DNA of 64,000 nucleotides from Trichococcus flocculiformis (GCF_900113645.1 NZ_FOQC01000008.1:1-64000); one strand, 5' to 3'. Counted from the first letter of the stretch, positions 36,801-45,467 are shown. The notes: generated by a model not told the origin, from the letters alone. Translations and numbers: made by a program.

Positions 36801-37004
36801 GAATTACACTCCTCGGCAGTACAGTATGTTATCGGAGCAGAACCGATTCCAAATATAGGTGGTATCATCGACAGCAAAAGCTTTGAAAAATACAAGGCGA
36901 TGCATACAGAAGCCAGACCGCTGCGATACGGTCCAGAAATGAAACGGCAATGGCGAAAGGTATTGGATGAGGTTGTTGTGCCGTTAGATAATGAGTTAAG
37001 ATGA
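33846..37004 (+). CDS. hsdR: Type I restriction endonuclease subunit
   Basis: Motor and nuclease subunit, 1052 aa. N-terminal PD-(D/E)XK nuclease (RFDVTLLINGLPIVQIELKQ), SF2 translocase with Walker A HATGSGKT (near residue 292), DECHRA box, FTGTPIF and QAFSRTNRTYP, and a C-terminal helical domain. Cuts unmodified DNA after ATP-driven translocation with HsdM/HsdS. AGGTGGGAAG precedes the ATG. Followed after 35 bp by the McrBC-type operon in the same direction. Confidence 0.96.
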   Translation: MCKIPRNDEATIEKHLIDVLGQGHNQWNYREDLKSEEDLWKNLRQKITQNNLSEIKEHPITDKEFDSIKMELLTHTKTPFHAAKWLKGENGIARITIEREDASLGAMSLILYSNQDIGGGISTYEVVNQIAKKKSDDERERRFDVTLLINGLPIVQIELKQAGAKDGYFQAFNQIKKYAEEGMFRNNIFSTLQLFVVSNEKTTRYFANALPKDMHKKFLFSWRTTDNRKVDNVYEFCKQVLNIPDAHRLIAHYTIVSEDHDNRALMVLHPYQIHAIEALFTSAIKHESGYVWHATGSGKTLTSFVATKLLARKSGVDRTIMVIDRKDLDSQTTSEFTKFASEFNTGISSGNVRANSLIVGTGSSIELSRALLSDTNNNTVIITTRQKLESALRHAQKQKEKRNVERFKKLLGQHIVFVVDECHRALSAENMDEIKQFFPNSTWFGFTGTPIFEENKKQAKGQLARTTHDQYGEKLHTYTIKDALDDAAVLGFQVEHEDTIEQTSLNNHIFKNLQVNEKYASYSVDGINDMIDQMPPVEKEEYLDATIYERDEHIQKVLHKIFRPDNAYMKFDFQNGRPRKSAILTTSSIDMAKRYYHAIKEMTKEPGWIQREFSHHPIRTGRTIEDPDFPRIAITYSMQENEVDSAQNQKEMKKIIKDYNAYYGTAWGIDDIGRYNGDINNRLARKKGEFKEFGKQIDLVIVVDRLLTGFDAPTIQTLFVDRNLSYANLIQAFSRTNRTYPDKTKGLIVTFRKPHSMEKNVADATRLYSEAKEETNLIYPTYEKSKKRFNGGHKKFTGIVETHPNIDEHSPLELRIDFVKAFQEFTNSFEALVTYDDYNDEMEKSGSMKKQVMVLEENLGLYQTIKGSILADLPVGPTPPESLSEIEFYSDNAVKLYDIDATYIDQLLNTYSANNKSVREDIEKAMQKLNKAEVVRDVYRAILNDIDSKRVDPEEDIFVLKRHYFTLAGDQAIAHFAKDWFVSPDELHSSAVQYVIGAEPIPNIGGIIDSKSFEKYKAMHTEARPLRYGPEMKRQWRKVLDEVVVPLDNELR

Positions 37005-37039
37005 CAATAGGTTTGCGACATTAAAGAGGAGGAAACAGC

Positions 37040-37792
37040 ATGGTTTCAGTCACAAAAAGAATCGAGCAAATTAAACAACCAAGGGGCGGGTATATACCAA
37101 TCAAATCATTTTCGTCAAAGGAATTGACATCATCCAATGAACTTAAACCTTCAGAAAATATTCCGCCAAATCTAATAGGAATAACCGTAGATTACTTGAC
37201 TAGACTTATGCTGAATCCCGCTGAAGGCGCACAAGAAGCATTTAACATCTCTTTAATCGGTGCAAATAGAGCGAAAAAATTAATGATTGCAAAAACGTTA
37301 GTAGGCCAGATCCATGACTTGGATGATCAATCAATAACCGCTGCAATTAATCTCGTGAAATATGACTCAGTATTGCGAAGCGGCTTCATCCCAGAGGATA
37401 CTATGCTCGTTCCAAATGAGGATACGCTTTTTAACATCAAAGAAATGGTGACAAGAAGCCTTAACTTTTTTGACGAGTATGGACCAATGACCCTGGATTC
37501 TTTTACTTTTCTTGGGGGATATACAGACAAAATAACATCAGGAGATGGCGACTTTCTGACGGCAGATACCTTATGGGATTTTAAAGTTTTAAAGGCTAAT
37601 ATCAAACCTCAACATACGCTTCAGCTGCTTGTTTATTATCTGATGGGAACAAACTCGATTCATGATGAATTTCAATCTCTAAAGAAACTAGGTATCTTTA
37701 ATCCAAGATTGAATACTGTTTACTCGCTTGAAATCGAAACCATTCCCAAAGAAGTCATCATGGCAGTGAGCAAGGATGTCATAGGTTATTAA
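37040..37792 (+). CDS. Putative PD-(D/E)XK nuclease, first gene of the McrBC-type operon
   Basis: 250 aa, not assigned to a named family. Residues 168-200 carry a Cas4/RecB-like signature: GDGD171F, WD180FK182 (the D-x-K of the catalytic strand) and Q195LLVYY, resembling the QxxxY that follows. The N-terminal 150 residues are helical with no clear motif. Ribosome site AGAGGAGGA precedes the ATG. It is followed by SNF2, McrB-like and McrC-like genes 46 bp on or closer, so it is likely a second nuclease of that complex. It could instead be an inactive scaffold. Confidence 0.7.
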   Translation: MVSVTKRIEQIKQPRGGYIPIKSFSSKELTSSNELKPSENIPPNLIGITVDYLTRLMLNPAEGAQEAFNISLIGANRAKKLMIAKTLVGQIHDLDDQSITAAINLVKYDSVLRSGFIPEDTMLVPNEDTLFNIKEMVTRSLNFFDEYGPMTLDSFTFLGGYTDKITSGDGDFLTADTLWDFKVLKANIKPQHTLQLLVYYLMGTNSIHDEFQSLKKLGIFNPRLNTVYSLEIETIPKEVIMAVSKDVIGY

Positions 37793-37838
37793 TGAAGGCT
37801 TTAATTCTTTAAAACAGCTATTACGAGGAGGATAATAG

Positions 37839-39992
37839 ATGACCCTCATTAAACCCAAAAAGGCTGATGTTTCAAGAGCGATTGCAAAAGCGAAAGGAAT
37901 TTATGCTGAAGCCAACGATTTGCAAATGCACTTTAGTCGGAAACAAAACGATTTGAAGAAATGCATTTCAAACGTAAAAGAGGAAACCATCAGAGAAGCG
38001 TTCGAAAACACAACAATTGAAAACTTCGCAAATGCGTATCCAGGCATTAAATTGTCTACCTTGCAAAGGAATGGGATAACAAATGTCCGTCAATTACAGA
38101 AGCGAATTTCAACCGCTAGAGGAATCGATGGCATCGGCGAGCGAACAGAGTCTGTGATTCATCACTCCCTTAGCAACTATAAAAATGAATTAGCGAAAAG
38201 CTTATCCATTCGCTTTGATGTGGAGCGCAAAGATCCATCACATACTAAATTGTTACAATCTGTTTATCCGATAGACAAGGAAAAAGGCATAAGTGAAGAA
38301 GCTTTTTCGATTTCGCAATACTTTAATGGATATATAGATGATAAAATCCGAGTCGTCAATCCCAAGTGGAGTTGGCCGCTGGAATGGCTTTTTAAGTCTG
38401 CAGATAAAAAAGCTGTTTTTGCAATTAATTTAGAATTAATCCAATCATTCAACCAAAAATACGAGGAACAAACGAAGCAGCTACGTAAAGAACTATCGGA
38501 AATTCAATCTTTTTCAGAAGAAGAAATTTGGGACGATTTTAAGAATAATGCAGCACGTTATTATGCGGTTTTAGAACCATACTTCAGTATTGGTCTTGAA
38601 AAAAATCATCCAGCGTATTCTTTATCTGCAGAAATTATCGAGAAAATTGAAAATACTGAATTAATGCTAAGTAAATTAAAGGTGAAGCTGCGCGGGTGGC
38701 AGGATTTCGGAGCAAAATACGCAATAGTACAAAAAAAAGTCCTTATTGGCGATGAGATGGGGCTAGGGAAAACGATTGAAGCTATTGCTGTTATGGCTCA
38801 TCTTGCGCATGGAGGTCAAAATACCTTTATAGTTGTATGTCCAGCTAGCATTGTAATCAATTGGGTGCGTGAAATTGAAAAGCATAGCGAATTGAAGCCA
38901 TTTTTGGTTCATGGTCCTAGTCGAGAACGGGCTTTTGATCAATGGCAAGTTGAAGGCGGCGTAGCCATTACAACGTATGAGACAATACAGCGTTTGAAAC
39001 ATGAGAATTTAGACACAATAGACTTATTAGTTGTAGATGAAGCCCACTACGTGAAAAACCCAGATGCAAAACGATCACAGACTATCTATAGTTTGACTGA
39101 AAGAAGTAACAATGTACTTTATTTAACGGGAACACCTTTAGAAAATCGGCTCGCGGAAATGGTTAATTTGGTTGGTAAACTCCAGCCAGATATTACGAAG
39201 GAAATGGAGAATAGTGTGCAGTATATAGGATCCAATACTTTCAAAGAAAAAATTGCACCCGTTTATCTGCGCCGAAATAAGGAAGATGTATTAACTGAAC
39301 TCCCTGAATTGACACAAGTTGAAGAATGGCTGTCATTTGGTCAAGAAGAGGGTCAAATTTATCGTGAAGCAGTCAGAAACGGAGAATTCATGTTGATGCG
39401 ACGAGCAGGTTGGCAAGGGATAACAAAAAAGAAAAGCCCCAAACTGAATCGGCTCATCGAAATTTGCGATGAAGCTGCTGCAAATGGGAAAAAAGTCATT
39501 GTCTTTAGCTTTTTTAAGAGTGTCATTAATACAATATGTTCGGAACTGGGCGATAAAACGCTCACCCCTATAACGGGAGCTGTATCCTCCGCACAGAGAC
39601 AGGAAATATTAGACATCTTTAAATCTTCAGAACAAAAACATGTGTTGGTTTCGCAAATACAAGCAGGCGGAGTGGGCTTGAATATCCAGTCAGCCAGTAT
39701 TGTCATTTTTTGTGAACCTCAAATAAAACCCACACTTGAGACACAAGCCATTGCAAGAGCCTACCGGATGGGTCAGACCCAAAAAGTATTTGTTTATCGA
39801 CTATTGACCGAAAACAGTATCGATGAGCGAATGATGGAGATGTTAGATACTAAGCAACAAGTATTTGATGATTATGCAAAGGATTCATACATTACCGATC
39901 ATACCGCTGCCGCGAAAGACATTTCTGAAAAATCCATGGTCAAAAAAATCGTTGATATGGAAAGAGAAAGACTTCAGGTCGATGCTGTTTAG
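37839..39992 (+). CDS. SNF2 family helicase/translocase
   Basis: 717 aa. N-terminal 270 residues: a helical region with a possible helix-hairpin-helix (ARGIDGIGERTE). Then an SNF2 ATPase: GDEMGLGKT (near residue 303), VVDEAHYVKN (motif II), YLTGTPLENR (III), and C-terminal lobe QAGGVGLNIQ and QAIARAYRMGQTQKV (V-VI). Expected to translocate on double-stranded DNA without unwinding. GAGGAGG precedes the ATG. It overlaps the McrB-like gene by 11 bp, so the two are made together. Confidence 0.9.
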   Translation: MTLIKPKKADVSRAIAKAKGIYAEANDLQMHFSRKQNDLKKCISNVKEETIREAFENTTIENFANAYPGIKLSTLQRNGITNVRQLQKRISTARGIDGIGERTESVIHHSLSNYKNELAKSLSIRFDVERKDPSHTKLLQSVYPIDKEKGISEEAFSISQYFNGYIDDKIRVVNPKWSWPLEWLFKSADKKAVFAINLELIQSFNQKYEEQTKQLRKELSEIQSFSEEEIWDDFKNNAARYYAVLEPYFSIGLEKNHPAYSLSAEIIEKIENTELMLSKLKVKLRGWQDFGAKYAIVQKKVLIGDEMGLGKTIEAIAVMAHLAHGGQNTFIVVCPASIVINWVREIEKHSELKPFLVHGPSRERAFDQWQVEGGVAITTYETIQRLKHENLDTIDLLVVDEAHYVKNPDAKRSQTIYSLTERSNNVLYLTGTPLENRLAEMVNLVGKLQPDITKEMENSVQYIGSNTFKEKIAPVYLRRNKEDVLTELPELTQVEEWLSFGQEEGQIYREAVRNGEFMLMRRAGWQGITKKKSPKLNRLIEICDEAAANGKKVIVFSFFKSVINTICSELGDKTLTPITGAVSSAQRQEILDIFKSSEQKHVLVSQIQAGGVGLNIQSASIVIFCEPQIKPTLETQAIARAYRMGQTQKVFVYRLLTENSIDERMMEMLDTKQQVFDDYAKDSYITDHTAAAKDISEKSMVKKIVDMERERLQVDAV

Positions 39993-41859
39993 ATTCACTA
40001 ATTCCCAACGGAAGAAGGTTTTAAATTTGGAGCTAATTTTAAAAAAGAACAAACCATTAATTGAGAATTATGAAGACCTAAAAAATAGAAAACTATTACA
40101 GTTTACTATTAATGGGAACGAATTTTCAGCCGAAAATACAAAAAGATTTTCATGGAAACGTCTTTCAGAGGAGGCGGCGCTCCAATATTGGACTGAAGAA
40201 GTGACACCGTCGCTAATAACGATCAAAGACGTATATCCGAATGCTTCAGAAAAAAAGCCAGAAAGTGAAATCAAAAATGCAATTGGTTTTTATGAAAGCC
40301 GAGAAGATATCAAAAATGAGACAAAAAGAAGACATTCAACTCCTCGGATTAATATCAGAGAAATAGAAAAATTTGGCGAGATAATCTGCTATGGAAGTTT
40401 TGCGGGCATTGATGACGTTATGTTGGCACAAGGGCTGTTAAATTTATATGGTAGTCCAAGTGACGAAATAATAATTCAATATTCAGAACAACAAAAAAAT
40501 AGACACAAGAGAACACATCCAAAAGACAACTCGCAAAAAGTAGAACCTAACCAGGAAGATTTTCAGATAATTGGATTAAATACGATTCTATACGGTCCTC
40601 CTGGAACTGGTAAGACATACGAAGTGAAAACTTACAAAGATACTTTGCTTTTGAATCAATCAGCGTCGGAACGGCTTTACAATTTTGAAGGGTTATCCTG
40701 GAGAGAGGCCATTTACTTGGCTTATAAGGAAAGAAATTTTGAAGCGTTGTCAGTTAAGGAAATTGAGAATACTGAAGTGGTTCGTGCATATGCCAAAACT
40801 AAAAAAAGCAAATCGATTTACGGCACACTCAGTACTACAGTGATCGAGCATGCTACAGAGGATTCAACAACATCAACTTATCGAAATGGGAGAGATCTTT
40901 TCGAGCGAATCAAAGACAGATGGGCTTTGACAGAAGCCGGAAAGATTGAGGCTGAAGAAGTTTTTTCGAATGCTAAAGAAGAAATAGGTCAGAAAAAGGA
41001 TTATTACTACCAGTTCGTAACCTTTCATCAATCATATGGGTATGAAGATTTCATAGAAGGAATTCGTGCTGAAACTGTGGATGGTAGTATCCAGTATGAA
41101 GTGAAAAAAGGCGTGTTCCGGAATTTCTGTGAAAGAGCAGAAGAGGATCTGGAAAATGGAACTGATAATAATTTCTTGTTCGTGATTGATGAAATCAACC
41201 GCGGGAATATCAGCAAAATTTTCGGTGAATTGATTACCTTGATTGAACCTGAGAAAAGGATTGGTGCAGCTGAGGAAATTAAGGTAACATTGCCTTATTC
41301 TGGAGATCAGTTTGGAATCCCTAAAAATGTGTACATTTTGGGAACGATGAATACCGCTGATCGATCACTTGCGATGATGGATACCGCTTTGCGTCGTCGA
41401 TTTGATTTTGTTGAAATGATGCCAAACAGCGGTTTGATCCGTAAAGAGGTAGGAGATTCTGGAAGCATCGAAGGATTCAATTTGGCTGACATTTTGGATG
41501 CATTAAATGAACGGATTGAATATCTTTATGACCGGGAGCATACGCTGGGACACGCTTTCTTCATGAACAACAACACTCTTGCTGATGTGAAAAGGACTTT
41601 TGAGAATAAGATCATTCCGTTGTTGCAAGAATATTTTTACGATGATTTCCGAAAAATAAGAGCAATTCTGAATGATAAGAATGGGATCTACATTGTTGAA
41701 AAGGAAATCTCGCCGAACAAACTGTTCGATAATAAGCTGGCCGATGGTTTCTTCAGCAATAATGAAAATAAGTATGCTCTGAAAGCTACTGCAAGTGATG
41801 AGGATTTTAAAAAGTTTCTATCAGGAGTCCTTATCCATAAAGAAGTGAATGAATTATGA
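39982..41859 (+). CDS. McrB-like AAA+ GTPase with novel N-terminal domain
   Basis: 625 aa. The C-terminal AAA+ core has GPPGTGKT (205-212), Walker B FVIDEINRGN and the McrB signature MNTADRS, followed by ALRRRFDF. The first 190 residues should be the DNA-recognition part; they do not look like the EcMcrB DUF3578 domain. The ATG at 39982 lies within the SNF2 end, with a weak AGG upstream, consistent with coupled translation; longer in-frame starts read through SNF2. Hexamers with the McrC-like partner would drive DNA translocation. Confidence 0.88.
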   Translation: MLFRFTNSQRKKVLNLELILKKNKPLIENYEDLKNRKLLQFTINGNEFSAENTKRFSWKRLSEEAALQYWTEEVTPSLITIKDVYPNASEKKPESEIKNAIGFYESREDIKNETKRRHSTPRINIREIEKFGEIICYGSFAGIDDVMLAQGLLNLYGSPSDEIIIQYSEQQKNRHKRTHPKDNSQKVEPNQEDFQIIGLNTILYGPPGTGKTYEVKTYKDTLLLNQSASERLYNFEGLSWREAIYLAYKERNFEALSVKEIENTEVVRAYAKTKKSKSIYGTLSTTVIEHATEDSTTSTYRNGRDLFERIKDRWALTEAGKIEAEEVFSNAKEEIGQKKDYYYQFVTFHQSYGYEDFIEGIRAETVDGSIQYEVKKGVFRNFCERAEEDLENGTDNNFLFVIDEINRGNISKIFGELITLIEPEKRIGAAEEIKVTLPYSGDQFGIPKNVYILGTMNTADRSLAMMDTALRRRFDFVEMMPNSGLIRKEVGDSGSIEGFNLADILDALNERIEYLYDREHTLGHAFFMNNNTLADVKRTFENKIIPLLQEYFYDDFRKIRAILNDKNGIYIVEKEISPNKLFDNKLADGFFSNNENKYALKATASDEDFKKFLSGVLIHKEVNEL

Positions 41860-43160
41860 AGAATCGAGTCGTTACAATCACTGAATATGGTCGCCTATAT
41901 GCAGGGGCTGACTATGCAGGTGTAAAGGTGACAAAAAGAGATATCGAAGAGCTGAAGACTTTCATTGATGAGGGCAATACCGTTTGTGATGATGGGACGG
42001 ATTCTGCGATCAATAATTTTCTCAGACCGATCCGCCTAGGTGTGCAAGCGAATAATTATGTCGGTGTCCTGCAAACGAAATCTGGCTTGACGATTGAAAT
42101 TTTGCCCAAAATCCATGGGAAGCATGGGGCTAGCAAAAAGGATAACGATGTCCGGATGCTTTTTCTGAAGATGTTGGGTGCGGTCAAAAATATTGACGGC
42201 AGAACTTTTACCATGGCACATCTGGATACTGCTAATACCAACATGTTTGAGGTTTTTATCCGGATGTTCTTGGGTGAAGTAGACAGCATCATTAAGCAGG
42301 GGCTTAAGTCTGCATATATTGGTGTGGAAGAGAATGAGGCATTCCTAAAAGGGAAATTGCTGATGAAGCAGCAGATCCAACATAACCTGGTTAACAAAGC
42401 ACGCTTCTACAATCATCACGATGAATTCATGATTAATTGTCCGGAAAATCGATTGATCCGTACAGCGTTAGAATATCTGCTGCATATTTCGTCAGATTTC
42501 AATAATCAGCGTCTGATCCGTGAACAGCTCATTTACTTCAATCAAGTGACGATTCTGCATGACGTGGACCAAGGTTTCCAGCGAATCAAACTTGACCGAA
42601 ACTTTCAATACTACACTCAGGCACTGCTATGGTGTGAAATCATACTAGCAAAGCAATCCTTCACTTCGTTTAAAGGCAGCAGCATGGCCTTTGCTTTGCT
42701 TTTCCCTATGGATAAAATTTTTGAGGCCTACGTGTCTGATTTGGTACGCAAAACGTTAAGTGACTACAATGTTTCGCTGCAGGATAGGAAAATTTGGTTA
42801 TTTGATGAGCATGGGAAACAGAGTAGTTCCTATCGTTTGCGACCAGACATTGTCATTCGATCTGATGAATCAACTGTGATTGCGGACACGAAATGGAAAG
42901 TACTGAAGGCAGATGGTCCAACTCAAGCAGACTTGTATCAGATGTATGCGTATCATACAAGGTACAGCCATAAAGGAGAAAAGGTTCAAAAGGTAGTTTT
43001 GCTTTACCCTTACAGCAAAGAATTTCTGCAGACTGAATTTCACAGTTTAACTGACATACCTGACACTAATGGTGTGCAGGTTGCAGTGCGGCATCTTGAT
43101 TTATACGGGGATGTTGAGGGGCAAATTCGGGATTTGTTTATAAAAGAACATACTGAATAG
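41856..43160 (+). CDS. McrC-like nuclease subunit
   Basis: 434 aa McrC family protein that stimulates the McrB GTPase and cleaves DNA. N-terminal McrB-binding part (MKNRVVTITEYGRLYAG), C-terminal PD-(D/E)XK nuclease RPDIVIRS...VIADTKWK. ATG overlaps the McrB-like stop by 4 bp. With the preceding three genes it forms a four-gene type IV-like restriction operon, which would target modified DNA if it behaves as McrBC. Confidence 0.92.
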   Translation: MKNRVVTITEYGRLYAGADYAGVKVTKRDIEELKTFIDEGNTVCDDGTDSAINNFLRPIRLGVQANNYVGVLQTKSGLTIEILPKIHGKHGASKKDNDVRMLFLKMLGAVKNIDGRTFTMAHLDTANTNMFEVFIRMFLGEVDSIIKQGLKSAYIGVEENEAFLKGKLLMKQQIQHNLVNKARFYNHHDEFMINCPENRLIRTALEYLLHISSDFNNQRLIREQLIYFNQVTILHDVDQGFQRIKLDRNFQYYTQALLWCEIILAKQSFTSFKGSSMAFALLFPMDKIFEAYVSDLVRKTLSDYNVSLQDRKIWLFDEHGKQSSSYRLRPDIVIRSDESTVIADTKWKVLKADGPTQADLYQMYAYHTRYSHKGEKVQKVVLLYPYSKEFLQTEFHSLTDIPDTNGVQVAVRHLDLYGDVEGQIRDLFIKEHTE

Positions 43161-43339
43161 AGAACTGATTAATCAAATTCCATACTTTTTAGTATGAAAC
43201 CTGTAACCAAGAAAGTATACCTAGATGATATGATATCGAAATATAAAAAATTCATAAATTTATAGGTTAATACGGTTAATGCTATTGCTTAATACTATTC
43301 AATCAAAATAAAAAGAAATATAATGATGTTTTATATAAT

Positions 43340-43700
43340 AAGTGATATAATAAGAAAGCCTACTATTATCATGTTAGTAGAATTATATGTTTGTAACAGT
43401 CAAGTAGTAACTCACTGAACAGCTCAGTAAAGTTCTGCTTTGAGTTAATTTCAAGGAATATTAATATTAATAATCCTCGAATTAACAAGATTGTGATGCA
43501 GGTCGACGTAGGTAGAGCGGTATTCATCAGACTTGGGCCTCCTAAGATCTCCTCAATAACATTATAAACGATTAGTTGAATCACTCTGGTGTGCTACAGA
43601 AAAGAAATGGGTCAATACTGTAGTTCTATGGCCTAGCGCTGCAGAAGGAATATTTGCCAGAAACCAGATCTGCAATTCCTTCCGCTCCAAAAAAAGAGGT
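43340..43700 (+). ncRNA. Structured non-coding region before the reverse transcriptase, candidate DRT2-type template RNA
   Basis: The 545 bp between mcrC and the RT gene has no plus-strand gene. Its 3' two-thirds is rich in hairpins: CTACTA/TAGTAG (43360-43380), a long one at 43444-43486 (GTTAATT/AATTAAC outside, AGGAATATTAAT/ATTAATAATCCT inside), CTACAG/CTGTAG (43594-43623) and GAAGGAAT/ATTCCTTC (43644-43682), which ends 23 nt before the RT start. TATAAT-like boxes at 43319, 43334 and 43346 could start it. DRT2 reverse transcriptases use such an upstream RNA as template. Exact ends unknown. Confidence 0.5.
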
Positions 43701-43705
43701 GTAAT

Positions 43706-45052
43706 ATGTTAGATTCTACAAAATACAGATCGAAACGTTATCTACACTTTGATCATAGAGTTAAAATTGAAAAGATTGAAAGCTATGTAACAGATCCCAA
43801 AAGGATTGCGGTGCATAGCTTTTTACCATTTATTCACTATGTAACTTCATTCGATAAAAATATCGGATGTAAAAATCCGGAAATGAATAACCGCCCAATA
43901 AAAACAAAAAATAGGGACATTATGTATGCCGGACATCTTGATAATTACATTTATAAATATTATGCAGAGACATTAAATGACAATTATAATGAATGGGTCC
44001 TCGTTCATGAAGTGGATGAATGTTCAACTGCCTATCGGAACAATAAAAAGGGAAAATCAAACATTGATTTTGCGGCTGAAATTATCAATAGAATTTCTTA
44101 TTTAGAAGAAGCCTATATTTTGGTGGGAGATTTCACTAACTTTTTTGATAACATTGACCATAGAATAATGAAAAAGAATCTACTAAGGATACATCAAAAA
44201 CAAAAGCTGAGTAGTGATTGGTTTAACGTATATAAATCTGTAACAAAGTACGGGTATTATGAAAAAGACTTATTAATCAAAATATTTGGCACTGATAAAG
44301 AAATTAGAAATGCCAAAAAAGCGAGTTATTTCCCTCAAATGAAAGACTTTCGAAATTTTCAGAGAAAGCACTCAATTAGTAAAAATGAACAAAAATATGG
44401 GATTCCACAAGGTACTGCAATAAGTGCAGTGTTTGCAAATGTCTATTCGATTGAATTTGATGTTTGCATGAAGAATTTGGCAGATCAACACCTCGGAATG
44501 TATCGAAGATATTCCGATGATTTTATATTGGTCATTCCCAAAAAACAAATCAGCGGTGTAGTCTCTCAAACTCAAATTGAAGCAATTGAAAAAAGAGTTA
44601 GAGCGTTAGCCGAGGAATATAAAATTGAAATACAAGAGACTAAAACAGGGTTATTTGATTATAGTGAAAATAGGATAACCAATCTAAAAGAGAAAAAAGT
44701 TTCTCATATTGATTATTTAGGTTTTGTATTCGACGGAAAAAGAGTCCGAATGCGAGGGAAAAGTCCATATAAATTTTATCGCAAGGCATATAAGCTGATT
44801 GATAGCTCTAAAAAGGTGAGAGAAAGAAAAAACATACAAGAATTACCTTATCGAAAAATGATATATAGTTTATACACGGATCTTGGCATAAATAGAGGAG
44901 ATTTTGGGAATTTTATAGCCTATGCTCAAAGAGCGCAAGATACTTTTGATCAATTATCTCCCAATACTGAAAATTTAATGATGCAACAAATAAAGAATAG
45001 GAAAAAGAACCTTGAAAAAAGACTTGGAATTAAGATTCATACTCAAGTTTAA
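43706..45052 (+). CDS. Defence-associated reverse transcriptase, DRT2 (UG2)-like
   Basis: 448-aa reverse transcriptase. First catalytic Asp in LVGDFTNFFDNIDH (D142), PQGTAISAVFANVY (234-247), and the polymerase box Y269-S-D-D. It lacks a group II intron maturase domain and I see no retron NAxxH/VTG motifs. The N-terminal HFD, HSFLPFIHYV, HLDNYIYKYYAETL and SNIDFAAEI segments match my memory of DRT2 proteins. DRT2 enzymes make concatemeric cDNA from an upstream RNA on phage infection. AAAGAGGTG precedes the ATG. Another UG class such as DRT9 is possible. Confidence 0.75.
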   Translation: MLDSTKYRSKRYLHFDHRVKIEKIESYVTDPKRIAVHSFLPFIHYVTSFDKNIGCKNPEMNNRPIKTKNRDIMYAGHLDNYIYKYYAETLNDNYNEWVLVHEVDECSTAYRNNKKGKSNIDFAAEIINRISYLEEAYILVGDFTNFFDNIDHRIMKKNLLRIHQKQKLSSDWFNVYKSVTKYGYYEKDLLIKIFGTDKEIRNAKKASYFPQMKDFRNFQRKHSISKNEQKYGIPQGTAISAVFANVYSIEFDVCMKNLADQHLGMYRRYSDDFILVIPKKQISGVVSQTQIEAIEKRVRALAEEYKIEIQETKTGLFDYSENRITNLKEKKVSHIDYLGFVFDGKRVRMRGKSPYKFYRKAYKLIDSSKKVRERKNIQELPYRKMIYSLYTDLGINRGDFGNFIAYAQRAQDTFDQLSPNTENLMMQQIKNRKKNLEKRLGIKIHTQV

Positions 45053-45140
45053 ACATCTTTGACCATTAAGGAAAACATTCAACAGAAAATATTGAAGGCC
45101 AGCAACGAGCACTAAAGGCTGCAAGAAAGGGATGACACAC

Positions 45141-45467
45141 ATGAACACAATGGACAAAATCAATCAATTCCGCGATGACCGCGATTGGCGCCAATTCCAT
45201 AACGAAAAGGACCTTGCCATCTCGATTTCGTTGGAGGCCGCAGAACTGCTGGAGCTCTTCCAATGGAAATCTCCCGAGGAAGTCAGAGAGAACAGCATCG
45301 AACGGATCAAGGAGGAACTAGCGGATGTGTTGATCTATTCGCATATGCTGGCAAGCAACCTAGATTTGGATATCGATGAAATAATTGAGGCAAAGCTGGA
45401 GAAGAACAACATCAAGTATCCGGTGGACAAGAGTAGAGGGAATAAAGAAAAGTATACAGAGCTGTAA
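45141..45467 (+). CDS. MazG-like nucleotide pyrophosphohydrolase
   Basis: 108-aa all-alpha NTP pyrophosphatase (MazG/dCTPase-like). Metal-binding acidic motifs SLEAAELLELFQW and EELADVLIY. Probably cleaves a (d)NTP to NMP and pyrophosphate as a house-cleaning enzyme. ATG 45141 is chosen because AAAGGGA lies 8 nt before; the ATG at 45132 overlaps that site. First gene beyond the defence island. Confidence 0.88.
   Translation: MNTMDKINQFRDDRDWRQFHNEKDLAISISLEAAELLELFQWKSPEEVRENSIERIKEELADVLIYSHMLASNLDLDIDEIIEAKLEKNNIKYPVDKSRGNKEKYTEL

Noticed and set aside
43706-45052. Retron or group II intron reverse transcriptase
   Set aside because: No NAxxH/VTG motifs, no maturase or endonuclease domain, no intron-like flanks; UG-class defence RT fits better.
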